Shown one piece after another: positions 51,612 to 60,994 of a stretch of 64,000 bases of DNA. Numbering within the stretch: the stretch's first letter is position 1; the number at the start of each line of letters is the position of its first letter. Under the pieces are notes generated by a model that saw only the letters and a list, made by a program, of their open reading frames with translations, ran no database searches and was not told the DNA's origin. Made by a program: the position numbers and the translations under genes. The stretch comes from Flavobacteriales bacterium (GTDB lineage Bacteria; Bacteroidota; Bacteroidia; Flavobacteriales_D; Crocinitomicaceae), in contig CANLIL010000002.1 in the NCBI GenBank assembly GCA_947491305.1, positions 27,603 through 91,602 on the forward strand. Reading direction: 5' to 3'.

Positions 51612-52748
51612 ATGCATATTTTACCCGATTTCCAAATTGGATGGCCGTTAATGGTTTTCAGTTTTTTTTCTTTTTTTAGCAGTGTAAATTTAATTTTCAC
51701 TTTATTTATTTTTGGGCGTTTAGCTTTTTACAAGGTTAAAAAAGAATCCAACTCTATTTCATACCCTCCATTAAGTGTTATTTTAGCTGCGCGAAATGAA
51801 TCAGATAATTTGTATGAAAACCTTCCAATGATTCTAGAACAAGATTATCCTGAATTTGAAGTCATTATAATTAATAATCAATCGACGGATGATTCTACTT
51901 TTTTATTGGAGGCTATTGCGCAACAATACAGTAACTTTAGGGTGATTGAAGTAGCTAAAAACCAGCATTTAAAACCTGGAAAAAAATTATCCATAACTTT
52001 AGGTGTGAAAGGCGCCAAGTTTGAGCATTTGGTAATGACGGATGCTGATTGCAAGCCATTGTCAAGAAACTGGTTAAAATCAATTGCGGAAAATTTTACA
52101 GCGGAGAAACAAATCGTTTTGGGTTATGGTCCTTACAACAAAGAAAAAGGTTTTTTAAACCGTTTAATTCGTTTCGACACTGCTTGGATTGGCATGAATT
52201 ATTTAGCTATGGCATTGGCAAAGCTTCCATACATGGGTGTTGGACGAAATTTAGCGTATACAAAAACTGTATTCAATCGCGTGAGTGGTTTTAAGTCGCA
52301 TTATTATTTGCCATCTGGAGATGATGATTTGTTTATTCAAGAAGCAGCAACTAAAAATAATTATACCATCGCAATAAATCCAACTAGTTTTTGCTATTCG
52401 AATGGCCATACAACTTGGAAATCTTGGATCAGACAGAAGACGCGCCATTTTACTACAACTGATAAATACAACGTTATTAAAAAATGGATGTTAGGAATAT
52501 ATCCATTGTCTTTGTTGTTAATGCTTATTTCCTTTGTTACTTTGTTGCTTGTAACGAATTATAATTGGCTCGCATTAATTGTTTTTTTACCGATATTAAT
52601 TATTAAATGGTGGATACAAGCGCGATGTTTTATTAAATTACAAGCGCAAAAATTTGTTCCTTACATGCCATTATGGGACTTATTTTATGCATTTGTAATG
52701 CCCGTTATATTTTATTCAACGGATAAAAAGAAAAAAAATAAATGGTAA
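51612..52748 (+). CDS. Family 2 glycosyltransferase, membrane-bound
   Basis: 378 residues. An N-terminal helix (FFSSVNLIFTLFIFGRLAFY), GT2 catalytic domain with SVILAARNESDNLYENL near residue 55, INNQSTDDS near 92, VMTDADCKPLS near 140 and SWIRQKTRHFTTTDKY near 280, then two or three C-terminal helices (YPLSLLLMLISFVTLLLV, WLALIVFLPILIIKWW). Distinct from the GT2 at 35.3 kb. The sigma-factor gene overlaps its last seven bases. A weak -7-like box (CATCTTTG, 51586-51593) precedes it. Product unknown. Confidence 0.87.
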   Translation: MHILPDFQIGWPLMVFSFFSFFSSVNLIFTLFIFGRLAFYKVKKESNSISYPPLSVILAARNESDNLYENLPMILEQDYPEFEVIIINNQSTDDSTFLLEAIAQQYSNFRVIEVAKNQHLKPGKKLSITLGVKGAKFEHLVMTDADCKPLSRNWLKSIAENFTAEKQIVLGYGPYNKEKGFLNRLIRFDTAWIGMNYLAMALAKLPYMGVGRNLAYTKTVFNRVSGFKSHYYLPSGDDDLFIQEAATKNNYTIAINPTSFCYSNGHTTWKSWIRQKTRHFTTTDKYNVIKKWMLGIYPLSLLLMLISFVTLLLVTNYNWLALIVFLPILIIKWWIQARCFIKLQAQKFVPYMPLWDLFYAFVMPVIFYSTDKKKKNKW

Positions 52749-53347
52749 ACACAGAACATTTATCGGACAAAGCAAAACACGATTTAGTACTAGTTGAAGC
52801 TGCTAAAAAAGGTGATCAGTCTGCTTATGCCCAACTAATGGATCGTTACCGTGAATCTATTTATTTTATGATGTTTAAAATGGTTCGTCACCAAGATGAT
52901 GCGGACGATTTGACAATTGAAGCATTTGGAAAAGCTTTTAGTCGCTTGGATCAATATTCGCCCAATTTCGCTTTTAGTACGTGGTTATTTAAAATTGCTT
53001 CTAATAATTGCATTGATTTCATTCGCAAGAAACGCATTAAGGTAACTTCGATGGAAACTGGCTATACCAATGATGATGGTGAGGTATTATTTATCGAAGC
53101 GAAAAATCAAACAATGGATCCTGAAGAAACAATTATTCATGGTCAAAAAGTGCAACACATGCGCATGTTGGTTAGTAAATTGAAGCCTCGTTACAGAGAA
53201 TTGGTTGAAAAACGCTATTTTGAGGAGTTAAGTTATGAGGAAATTGCTGAAGAACTGAATTTGCCAATCGGAACAGTGAAAGCTCAATTGTTTCGAGCGA
53301 GAGACTTTTTAGCAAACATGATTGATAAAACGAAAGACTCAATTTGA
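52742..53347 (+). CDS. RNA polymerase sigma-70 factor, ECF type
   Basis: 201 residues. Region 2 with YAQLMDRYRESIYFMMFKM near residue 28 and DDADDLTIEAFGKAFSRLDQ near 53, then FSTWLFKIASNNCIDFIRKK near 80 (the -10 recognition helix). Region 4 with RYRELVEKRYFEELSYEEIA near 145 and GTVKAQLFRARDFL near 180 (the helix-turn-helix). No anti-sigma gene is adjacent, since rsmG follows. Its start lies inside the end of the GT2 gene, so translation is coupled. The target regulon is unknown. Confidence 0.93.
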   Translation: MVNTEHLSDKAKHDLVLVEAAKKGDQSAYAQLMDRYRESIYFMMFKMVRHQDDADDLTIEAFGKAFSRLDQYSPNFAFSTWLFKIASNNCIDFIRKKRIKVTSMETGYTNDDGEVLFIEAKNQTMDPEETIIHGQKVQHMRMLVSKLKPRYRELVEKRYFEELSYEEIAEELNLPIGTVKAQLFRARDFLANMIDKTKDSI

Positions 53348-53366
53348 GTCAACCATTAGAATATTT

Positions 53367-53990
53367 ATGGAACTAATTCAACACTATTTTCCCGATTTAA
53401 CGGATCGTCAACGTGATCAATTTTCAGAACTTCAAGCACTTTATTCCTTTTGGAACGAACAGATAAATGTGATTTCGAGAAAGGATACAGAAAACTTTTA
53501 CGAGCGTCATGTTCTACATTCATTGGGAATTGCAAAAGTAATTCAATTCACGGATGATTCTAAATTGTTAGACATTGGAACGGGTGGAGGATTCCCTGGT
53601 ATTCCATTAGCTATTTTATTCCCAAATGTTCATTTTACCTTGGTAGATTCAATTGGTAAAAAAATAAAAGTAGTAAATGAAGTAGCGCTTGCACTTGGCT
53701 TAGAAAATGTAATTGGAATCCACGATCGTGCCGAAAATATTAAAGGTCAATTTGATTTTATTATTAGTAGAGCCGTTACTGCGATGCCTGCATTTTTAAA
53801 ATGGACAAAAGGAAAATATGCCTTGAAGCAAAATAATCCATTGAAAAATGGTGTTTTGTATTTAAAAGGGGGTGATTTAACGGAGGAATTTCAAACGGTA
53901 CAACAAAAATATACCTTGTTCGATTTAGAAAATTACTTTAATGAATCCTTCTTTGAAACAAAAAAAGTGGTTCACATCGCAATGCGTTAA
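53367..53990 (+). CDS. rsmG: 16S rRNA (guanine527-N7)-methyltransferase
   Basis: 207 residues from ATG 53367 (MELIQHYFPDL); the longer frame to 53322 would overlap the sigma gene. SAM-dependent methyltransferase with the glycine-rich motif LLDIGTGGGFPGIPLAI near residue 65, WNEQINVISRKDTENFYERH near 30 (family signature) and FIISRAVTAMPAFLKW near 135. Methylates G527 in the 530 loop. Usually gidB of the gidA-gidB pair; no mnmG is near here. Confidence 0.94.
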   Translation: MELIQHYFPDLTDRQRDQFSELQALYSFWNEQINVISRKDTENFYERHVLHSLGIAKVIQFTDDSKLLDIGTGGGFPGIPLAILFPNVHFTLVDSIGKKIKVVNEVALALGLENVIGIHDRAENIKGQFDFIISRAVTAMPAFLKWTKGKYALKQNNPLKNGVLYLKGGDLTEEFQTVQQKYTLFDLENYFNESFFETKKVVHIAMR

Positions 53991-54008
53991 AATTGAAGTG
54001 AGCTTGAT

Positions 54009-54548
54009 TTAATTCAATCTATATTTCTTGAAAAATGCATCCCAATTCCAAATGAAATTTGACATGATGTCGTCCATTCTTTTTAAGAACAATGGATTAG
54101 GCGCTTGCATTCTTTTGAAATAATCGTCTTGAAAACAATTTAATTCATATTTATGAAAGATTGCTTTTGACATACCGTAAATCATATTTTTAGAAGGGTG
54201 ATTTGCTCGAATAATAAAGGCTTGATAATCACGGATCATTTTAGCAAAATCAGCTTCGGTCATTTCGTACATTGCTGCTAATTTCTCAAAAATAATTTTC
54301 TCTACACGACCTGCTTGCTCTGCGTCAAACGTGCTTTCTAAAAATGATAAGTTTCCAACAAGAACGATTAATCCAAACTCACCATTTTGATTTTCATCAA
54401 TCGAAGGGCTTTGTGTGAATGCAGTATCTTCATTGATTAAAGAAGCAACTTCCTTGAATCCTTTATCAATTACATCAAAAATTGCATTTATAAATATATT
54501 AGCAACTTGATTGTCAGATAGTTTTCTTTTTATTATTGAACTTAGCAT
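54009..54548 (-). CDS. Conserved-looking cytosolic protein of unknown function
   Basis: About 179 residues from the ATG at 54548 (MLSSIIKRKLSDNQ), chosen because a -7 box lies within the upstream 54549-54590 frame. No signal peptide or membrane segment. Predicted mixed alpha/beta: FINAIFDVIDKGFKEVASLI, a short acidic hydrophilic loop, then GEFGLIVLVGNLSFLESTF, EKIIFEKLAAMYEMTEADFA, and a Trp/Phe-rich C-terminus (FIWNWDAFFKKYRLN). I recognise no domain. The codon use looks like that of its neighbours. It is convergent with rsmG with 18 bases between. Confidence 0.6.
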   Translation of the reverse strand: MLSSIIKRKLSDNQVANIFINAIFDVIDKGFKEVASLINEDTAFTQSPSIDENQNGEFGLIVLVGNLSFLESTFDAEQAGRVEKIIFEKLAAMYEMTEADFAKMIRDYQAFIIRANHPSKNMIYGMSKAIFHKYELNCFQDDYFKRMQAPNPLFLKRMDDIMSNFIWNWDAFFKKYRLN

Positions 54549-54578
54549 AGACAATTCGTTTTTGTTGTTTGTTTCATA

Positions 54579-54586
54579 CAAATTTA
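54579..54586 (-). promoter_or_regulatory. -7 box (TAAATTTG, minus strand) for the unknown gene
   Basis: Reverse-strand TAnnTTTG match inside the N-terminal extension of the longer frame, 30 bases before the ATG at 54548. It supports the shorter start. Confidence 0.5.
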
Positions 54587-54689
54587 ACATTCTATTGTCG
54601 TAATTCGAAATGCCAAAAAAATGGTTATCAACGAAGTTTTCAACATTTTTTTTGAGAATAGAAACAATAAAATGTTAATAACCATTGTA

Positions 54690-56324
54690 TTAATGAGGGA
54701 TCTCTAAAATAGGTTCACCTGTCATTGCTCCAGAACGTTGAAGAAATAAGATGTTTGTTAAGGTTGCAGAAATATCAGTAATCGCTATTTTACGATTTAT
54801 TTCTTGCTTTGGAATATTTTTTCCATACCAAATTAATGGAACATGTGTGTCGTAATTAAATGCAGAACCATGGCTGGTGCCTTTGTGAGTATTGGTTGAT
54901 TCTTTAGATTTTGGAAGATAGCCAGGTTCTAAAATAAATAACACATCACCACTTTCTTTGTTGTTGTACCCTTTTTCCAACATTGATTTCCATTCGTTAG
55001 TTCCGGGAGAATTTAATAATTCATTTGCTGTGTAAACAGCTTTTACATGGTCGAATTTAGCAATTTCAGTTGCTACAAATTGAGCGACCTCAGGTAGTGT
55101 TAATTTAAGTGAGTCAATGCTTTTCTTGTTGAGATAGATGTTTAAATTCTCATTTTCATCGATCAGATTTTTACCATATTTCTCAATTAATTTTGTTTCT
55201 AATTGCTGATTTAATTCATCCATATAAAAATAACCACCTGGTAATTTTTTATCTATTAAATACTGAGGCACTGGAACAACTGCGTGATCTGCAGTTAAAA
55301 ATAAGGTATATTGATCTTTTCCAACTGTTGCGTCTAATGCAGCCAATAAACGTCCAATTTCTATATCTAAGCGCAAATAAATGTCTTCAATTTCAACAGA
55401 ATAAGGTCCAAATGCATGACCAGCAATATCAGGTGTTGAGTAACTTATGCATAATAAATCTGTTTGATTGTCGTTACCTAATTTTTCAGATTTTAAAGCA
55501 TTTAAAGCAAAATCAGTTAAATAAGTATTTGCATAAGGGGTTGAGGTAAACACAGAATATTTACCTGCTTTAGCGCCTATTTCCTTCAAATTGTATGGGA
55601 ACGTTGCAGTTGTTTTTGGTGCATAAATTACTTCATAAGGCGAGTCATCTGGACCACTTTCTGTATATTTTTCAATCGGTAATAATGTTTCCCATGTTTT
55701 CTCCATGTATGCGTCAACAGATTTCTTAGCATTGAAATCTTCCACCCAATTAGGTAACTTATTTTTGAAATAAGAACTTGTGATAAATTGTCCAGTTGCA
55801 TAATCGTACCAATAACTTCCATCACTTAAGTGTCCGCCAGGCAAAATTGCGCCCCGGTCTTTAATAGAAATAGAAACAACTTTAGCACTTGGATAAGTCA
55901 TTTTCAATTGATCTGTAATCGTTGTGGTTTTTAAGTGTTTAGGAGAACATTTTCCTTCTTTTGAGTTTGACCCAATTGTTTGAACGGTTTCATCAGCAAC
56001 GCAATTCATCATTTTTTTTGTGGATCGGTTGTACCAATCATTTCCCACAATTCCATGATTACTTGGAGTTGTTCCAGTGTAAATAGAAGCATGTCCAGGT
56101 CCCGTGTAGGTTGGAACATATGTATATTGTGTATTTCTGCAATTTGTACCTTCTTGCATTAATTTTGTAAAACCTTTTGAAGAAAATTTAGGTTGAAAAC
56201 GGTACAAATAATCGTAACACATTTGATCAACTACAATTCCAATAACTAACTTAGGCGCAGATTTTTGTTGAGAACAAACAATAGAAATAACTCCGAAAGA
56301 AAGTGCAAAAAGAATATTTTTCAT
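54690..56324 (-). CDS. PafA-like alkaline phosphatase (secreted, Thr nucleophile)
   Basis: 544 residues with a signal peptide (MKNILFALSFGVISIVCSQQ). Alkaline phosphatase superfamily: metal-binding Asp in GIVVDQMCYDYL near residue 33, the nucleophile loop PTYTGPGHASIYTG near 71-84 with Thr (likely T74) in place of Ser, GNDWYNR near 98, ILPGGHLSDGSYW, SYSTPDIAGHAFGP near 295 and LTADHAVVPVP near 345. Layout and length fit the PafA (phosphate-irrepressible) family of Elizabethkingia/Flavobacteria, which hydrolyses phosphomonoesters in the periplasm. It is six bases after the M14 peptidase gene and probably in one operon with it. Confidence 0.9.
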   Translation of the reverse strand: MKNILFALSFGVISIVCSQQKSAPKLVIGIVVDQMCYDYLYRFQPKFSSKGFTKLMQEGTNCRNTQYTYVPTYTGPGHASIYTGTTPSNHGIVGNDWYNRSTKKMMNCVADETVQTIGSNSKEGKCSPKHLKTTTITDQLKMTYPSAKVVSISIKDRGAILPGGHLSDGSYWYDYATGQFITSSYFKNKLPNWVEDFNAKKSVDAYMEKTWETLLPIEKYTESGPDDSPYEVIYAPKTTATFPYNLKEIGAKAGKYSVFTSTPYANTYLTDFALNALKSEKLGNDNQTDLLCISYSTPDIAGHAFGPYSVEIEDIYLRLDIEIGRLLAALDATVGKDQYTLFLTADHAVVPVPQYLIDKKLPGGYFYMDELNQQLETKLIEKYGKNLIDENENLNIYLNKKSIDSLKLTLPEVAQFVATEIAKFDHVKAVYTANELLNSPGTNEWKSMLEKGYNNKESGDVLFILEPGYLPKSKESTNTHKGTSHGSAFNYDTHVPLIWYGKNIPKQEINRKIAITDISATLTNILFLQRSGAMTGEPILEIPH

Positions 56325-56330
56325 AAATAA

Positions 56331-58910
56331 TTAATCAATAAGTGTAAATTTCAATTGCTTAGTAGAGTTTTCTTTCTTTAATTCAATAAAGTACATTCCA
56401 GCACGAACATTTCCAAGTGAAACAAGTGTTATTCCAGCATTCGTTGTTGCAGAATAAATTTCTTTTCCTAAAAAGTCAGTGATGCGATAAGTTGCACCTA
56501 GTTCAGTACCAACCAATCTAAATTCTCCTTGATTTGGATTTGGAATTAGTTTCACTTTGTTTAATAACAATTCATTGATTGAAGAACAATCATTCACTGT
56601 TATTGGTAACGAAAAACTCGTTGAACCAGCTGAATTTGAAGCAGTTAATTGAATTGTAAATGAACCAGCGTTTGCAAACGTATGACTTGGTGATTGAACT
56701 GTTTCAGTTGTTCCATCACCAAAATTCCACAACCAAGTAGTTGGATTGTTAATCGAGCCGTCTGTTAAAGAAATGGACTGGCCAGCACAGATTTCAACTG
56801 AACTAGCTGTGAATTGAGCAACAGGTGCGATTACTTGATTGGTATTCAAACTATACACTTTAAAATCATCAAAGTAAAAACCATCGCCATTTGTGCCACC
56901 GTCAGATTTTAAAACAAAGCGCACTTTAATCGATTGACCAACATACTCACTTAAACTTACTTCGTCCAATACCCAATTTGAATTTTGTCCTTCATAAACT
57001 GGTGAATTATCAGGTTGAACACTTCCATTTGCACTTGTTCCAGCTACTGTATATTTAGTACATTGAGGAATCCAAGTTGATCCGCCATCTGTTGACACTT
57101 GAAATTGCACATAATCAAAATCAGCTTCAATATCCCACTTCGCATAATACGTGATTTTTGCATCTGTTACAGTTGTTAAATTAATGCTTGGCGAATAGGT
57201 ATAAGTTTTTGTTGAGTTACTCGTATAATTTCCAGTTGGACTATCCGTATATGATTGAGAAGGGCTATAAAAAACGGCCGAAGTCGTATTCCAGTTTCCT
57301 GTCCAATTAGTTGTTACGCCAGTTTCTGAAGCGATTAAATTGTAACTTCCATAAACTTTAGCAATTGTATCACGTTTGATCCACAAGCCATTATCAGTTT
57401 TCAAAATGTATTTTACAGTTGCGCCCGTTTGAATTCCATTAACTAACGTGTAACTAATAGCACTTGTAGTTTGTTGATTTAAATTCAAATTGTACGTTAT
57501 TGGATTTCCAACAGTAGCAACGTTTAATAATGGCTCAATAGATACAATAACTGACCCACTTTCTAAGCCTAATCGATGAGCTGAATGATTAAAGTTCCCA
57601 CTTGTAGAAGGAATAAATGAAGGGTCAATGTCTTTTGCAACAATATATTTTTTTGTTAAATGTGCCAATACTAAATTAGGATGTAACATTTCTTTACATG
57701 TAGCATCAATTTCAGATGCTGGTTGCCAAAATGCCGTTCCAACTTCTGGTGTATGTGCAAAAATGGTATCTTTTTGTCCAACTCCAATGTCAACTTTATA
57801 CATGTAATCATCTGAATCACCCGAAGCTTGATACAGAATGGAACTTTTCATTGCCGTATACCCATTTTTTTCAACCATGTGATTTGTTTCTGCTTGTAAA
57901 TAATCGTGATGAGGTGCAAATTCTGCATTTGTCGTTCCAATTGGAAAAAGGATTGATTTTGCCCACGTATGTGCATTAAATGCTGTAATGAAATTGTTGT
58001 TTTGAACCAACCAACGCATCGCTTGTGTTTCTGCTTCAGAAAAAGCGCCAGTTCCAGGATATGTGTCATTATTAACATTAGTCGATGTTCCTGTTGTTCC
58101 CCAACCGTAGGAGTAATTTCTATTCAAATCAACTCCTTTATTCGTTGTGCCAACATTGCGTCTATTTTTACGATGCATTCCTCCACCGTTTGGACTTGTT
58201 GTGTTATTATAAACGTATCCATCAGGATTTATGCAAGGTACAAAATACAGTTGCATGTTATTTAATAGGTATTGAACTTCTTCGTTGGTCGCATAGTTTT
58301 CTAACAGAAACCACATGTAAAATACTGTTTCCATCAAACTCATAGGTTCGCGTGCATGGTGCAAAGAAGTGTATAAAACTTTAGGTTCCCCAGCTTCATC
58401 TAACGACGGATTATCAGAAATCCGAACGTGATAAATGGGCCTGTTTTCAATAGTTAAAAAAGTAGAAATTGGCATTTTTGCTGTAATCAAATTAGGGTAA
58501 AGAGTCGCCATTTCATCCAATTCCGCTAATAATTGCGTGTAAGTTAAATAGCCACCCATACTACCTTGATTGAAATGTGTGGGGGTAGTTATCGAAGTTG
58601 TTTGTTGACACGATGTGTTTTTATACGTTGAATTGGTGGTTTCATTTTGTTGGATATAATACGCTTGAACATCTGGAATCAACACTTCTATTGAAAAATT
58701 ATTGGCTTGCATAAGTGCTATTTCATGAGCTGAAAAGTCAGAAATAAAGAACGTGTTATCTTTTCTAATTCCATGGTCAATTGTAACACCTAAATCTGAA
58801 AGTGCTTTAAGTCCTTCATTTGAAGTGTTAATTTTGACACGAGAATATCCTTGAGAATACGCTAAATTAATAGTTAAAAAACTAACTAAAAAAAGTATGA
58901 TTTTTTTCAT
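56331..58910 (-). CDS. Secreted M14 zinc carboxypeptidase with PKD and T9SS sorting domain
   Basis: 859 residues from the ATG at 58910 (signal MKKIILFLVSFLTINLAYSQ); a longer frame to 58964 adds 18 basic residues. The M14 catalytic domain spans about 120-450: H-x2-E in LHHAREPMSLME near 185, NPDGYVYNN, RKNRRNVG and LNRNYSYGWG, the third ligand in AFNAHTWAK and a Glu in HTPEVGTAFW. A galactose-binding or jellyroll-like region follows (550-700), then a PKD domain (WLWNFGDGTTETVQSPSHTF near 740), then a type A sorting domain (KLIPNPNQGEF ... GMYFIELKKENSTKQLKF). A T9SS cargo. Confidence 0.93.
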   Translation of the reverse strand: MKKIILFLVSFLTINLAYSQGYSRVKINTSNEGLKALSDLGVTIDHGIRKDNTFFISDFSAHEIALMQANNFSIEVLIPDVQAYYIQQNETTNSTYKNTSCQQTTSITTPTHFNQGSMGGYLTYTQLLAELDEMATLYPNLITAKMPISTFLTIENRPIYHVRISDNPSLDEAGEPKVLYTSLHHAREPMSLMETVFYMWFLLENYATNEEVQYLLNNMQLYFVPCINPDGYVYNNTTSPNGGGMHRKNRRNVGTTNKGVDLNRNYSYGWGTTGTSTNVNNDTYPGTGAFSEAETQAMRWLVQNNNFITAFNAHTWAKSILFPIGTTNAEFAPHHDYLQAETNHMVEKNGYTAMKSSILYQASGDSDDYMYKVDIGVGQKDTIFAHTPEVGTAFWQPASEIDATCKEMLHPNLVLAHLTKKYIVAKDIDPSFIPSTSGNFNHSAHRLGLESGSVIVSIEPLLNVATVGNPITYNLNLNQQTTSAISYTLVNGIQTGATVKYILKTDNGLWIKRDTIAKVYGSYNLIASETGVTTNWTGNWNTTSAVFYSPSQSYTDSPTGNYTSNSTKTYTYSPSINLTTVTDAKITYYAKWDIEADFDYVQFQVSTDGGSTWIPQCTKYTVAGTSANGSVQPDNSPVYEGQNSNWVLDEVSLSEYVGQSIKVRFVLKSDGGTNGDGFYFDDFKVYSLNTNQVIAPVAQFTASSVEICAGQSISLTDGSINNPTTWLWNFGDGTTETVQSPSHTFANAGSFTIQLTASNSAGSTSFSLPITVNDCSSINELLLNKVKLIPNPNQGEFRLVGTELGATYRITDFLGKEIYSATTNAGITLVSLGNVRAGMYFIELKKENSTKQLKFTLID

Positions 58911-59081
58911 CCGAAATAGTTTATTAGTACTTAAAATCGATTGCAATTTACGTTTAATTTTCAAATTGAAATCAATTCTTGTTAAACGATTTTTAACAAT
59001 TTATAGTTGAGTCAAAACAAAAATAAAGTTAAAATCAACGCATATAAATTCAAATTCTACTAAAAATTGAGTTAAATATTC

Positions 59082-59089
59082 TATTTTTG
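59082..59089 (+). promoter_or_regulatory. -7 box (TATTTTTG) for sppA
   Basis: TAnnTTTG match, 14 bases before the ATG at 59104. Confidence 0.65.
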
Positions 59090-59103
59090 ATAAAAAAAAT
59101 AAA

Positions 59104-60903
59104 ATGTCTGAAAAGAAATTATCATTTGGAAAAATATTTTGGCCGAGTTTTTTAGCGGTATTTATCATGTCTGTCATTGGATTGCTAATTTTTGCTTTAA
59201 TTCTTGGAGGTGTTATCGGTCGTTTTGGTGAATTTGGTCCAAAGCCACTAGCTGTGAAAAATAATACTGTTTTACACATGACATTGGATGGACAAATCAA
59301 TGAAAAATCAGCTATTGAAATTGATGCTTCTTCATTTTCGTTAAACAACAACATTGGATTAAGTGATGTTCTTTTTGGAATAGAATTGGCAAAAACGGAT
59401 TCAAAAATCAAAGGTATCTTTATAGAAATAGGTGATTTGTCATGTGGTTATGCTACTGCAAGAGCAATTCGGAATGCATTGAATGATTTTGAAACTTCTG
59501 GAAAATTTATTGTAGCATACAATTCAGGCGAAGTCATTACACAAAAAGAATATTACATCGCTTCCGCAGCGAATGAAGTGTATGGGTTTCCTTCCTCAAT
59601 AATGGAATTTGTAGGTTTGGGTTCTGAGTTGACATTTTACAAAAACACCTTAGATAAATTAGAAGTTGAAGTGCAAGTTGTGCGTGGAAAAAACAATGAT
59701 TTCAAAAGTGCCGTTGAGCCTTTTTATAGAGAATATATGAGCGACTCAAGTCGTTTGCAAATGTCACGTTACGTTGCTTCAATGTGGGAAGATGTGCGCG
59801 AAGAAATAGCAAAAGACCGAAAAGTAAAGCCAGCACGTTTAAATGAAATTGCAGATAGTTTATTGATTAGAAGAGCGTCAGATGCTCTGACTTATAAATT
59901 ATTAGATGGTGTAAAATACAGGGACGAAATTTTAGCCATCATCAATGAAAAAATTGGAAACGAAGCAGATGATAACATCAATTTTCAAGATTTTAAAAAG
60001 TATGCCAAAAAGAAATTTTATAAAAATCAAGCGATTACAAAAGGATCTGATCCTACAGTTGCTGTGATTTTAGCAGAAGGTGAAGTTTCAACAGATGGCG
60101 ATGGATTAACATCAAATGACATTTGCGAGTTGTTAATTGAAGCACGTAAAAACCCATCAATTAAAACAATTGTTCTTCGAATTAATAGTCCAGGTGGAAG
60201 CGCATTGGCAAGCGAAGAAATCTGGCGAGAAGTCTCAATTACAAACAAGATTAAAAAAGTTGTCGTTTCAATGGGAGACGTAGCAGCTTCTGGAGGTTAT
60301 TACATTGCAACTCCTGCTTCGTATATTTTTGCAGAACCTTCAACAATCACGGGTTCTATTGGTGTGTTTGGAATGATTCCTTACACAGGTAAAATGTTGG
60401 AAAATAAATTAGGATTGACATTTGACCGCGTTGCAACCAACAAATTCTCCGTCATGTCCATGAATCGAAAGTTGACAAAAGAAGAATATTTAATTGTACA
60501 ACAAGAAGTGGACACTATTTATGGAACTTTTTTAAACAGAGTTGCTACGGGCAGAAAAATGAAACTTGAAAAAGTGAATCAAATTGCTCGAGGTCGCGTT
60601 TGGACAGGAAAGGATGCCAAAAAAATCGGATTAATTGATGAGTTAGGCGGATTGAAAAATGCCATTGCTTATGCTGCAAAACAAGCAGGAATTAAAGAGC
60701 CAAGAGTGCTTTATTATCCGTTGAGAAAAGAAGATAAATGGCTTGATTTGTTTGAGCAATTTGAAGAGGAGAATAGCGCGAGTGTAAAAACTGTTTCTAC
60801 TAAAATCCCTTCTGAATTGTTAAAACATTACAATGCCTTGAAATCACTAGAGAATAGAACAGGAATTCAAGCTAGATTACCTTTTGATTTTAAAATAAAT
60901 TAA
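59104..60903 (+). CDS. sppA: Signal peptide peptidase SppA (67K type)
   Basis: 599 residues. A signal anchor at about residues 14-40 (WPSFLAVFIMSVIGLLIFAL) and two tandem ClpP-fold halves. Likely dyad: Lys in VITQKEYYIASAANEVYG near 158 and Ser in SMGDVAASGGYYIATPA near 395, as in the E. coli double-domain enzyme. It degrades cleaved signal peptides in the inner membrane, active site in the periplasm. Full length. It has its own -7 box and is divergent from the M14 peptidase gene with a 193-base gap from the ATG at 58910 to the sppA ATG. Confidence 0.95.
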   Translation: MSEKKLSFGKIFWPSFLAVFIMSVIGLLIFALILGGVIGRFGEFGPKPLAVKNNTVLHMTLDGQINEKSAIEIDASSFSLNNNIGLSDVLFGIELAKTDSKIKGIFIEIGDLSCGYATARAIRNALNDFETSGKFIVAYNSGEVITQKEYYIASAANEVYGFPSSIMEFVGLGSELTFYKNTLDKLEVEVQVVRGKNNDFKSAVEPFYREYMSDSSRLQMSRYVASMWEDVREEIAKDRKVKPARLNEIADSLLIRRASDALTYKLLDGVKYRDEILAIINEKIGNEADDNINFQDFKKYAKKKFYKNQAITKGSDPTVAVILAEGEVSTDGDGLTSNDICELLIEARKNPSIKTIVLRINSPGGSALASEEIWREVSITNKIKKVVVSMGDVAASGGYYIATPASYIFAEPSTITGSIGVFGMIPYTGKMLENKLGLTFDRVATNKFSVMSMNRKLTKEEYLIVQQEVDTIYGTFLNRVATGRKMKLEKVNQIARGRVWTGKDAKKIGLIDELGGLKNAIAYAAKQAGIKEPRVLYYPLRKEDKWLDLFEQFEEENSASVKTVSTKIPSELLKHYNALKSLENRTGIQARLPFDFKIN

Positions 60904-60943
60904 TAGATTACTTTAAAAAATAAATTTTTACTATTTTTATTTT

Positions 60944-60951
60944 TATATTTG
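60944..60951 (+). promoter_or_regulatory. -7 box (TATATTTG) for T9SS cargo gene
   Basis: TAnnTTTG match, 43 bases before the ATG at 60995. Confidence 0.62.
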
Positions 60952-60994
60952 TCTAACTTTAAATTATAGTAAGTTAATTAATTTTTAATTATTT

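Noticed and set aside
53991..54008. Possible hairpin between rsmG and the unknown gene
   Set aside because: Only a six-base pairing (ATTGAA/TTCAAT) with a 14-base loop extending into coding sequence; too weak to call a terminator.
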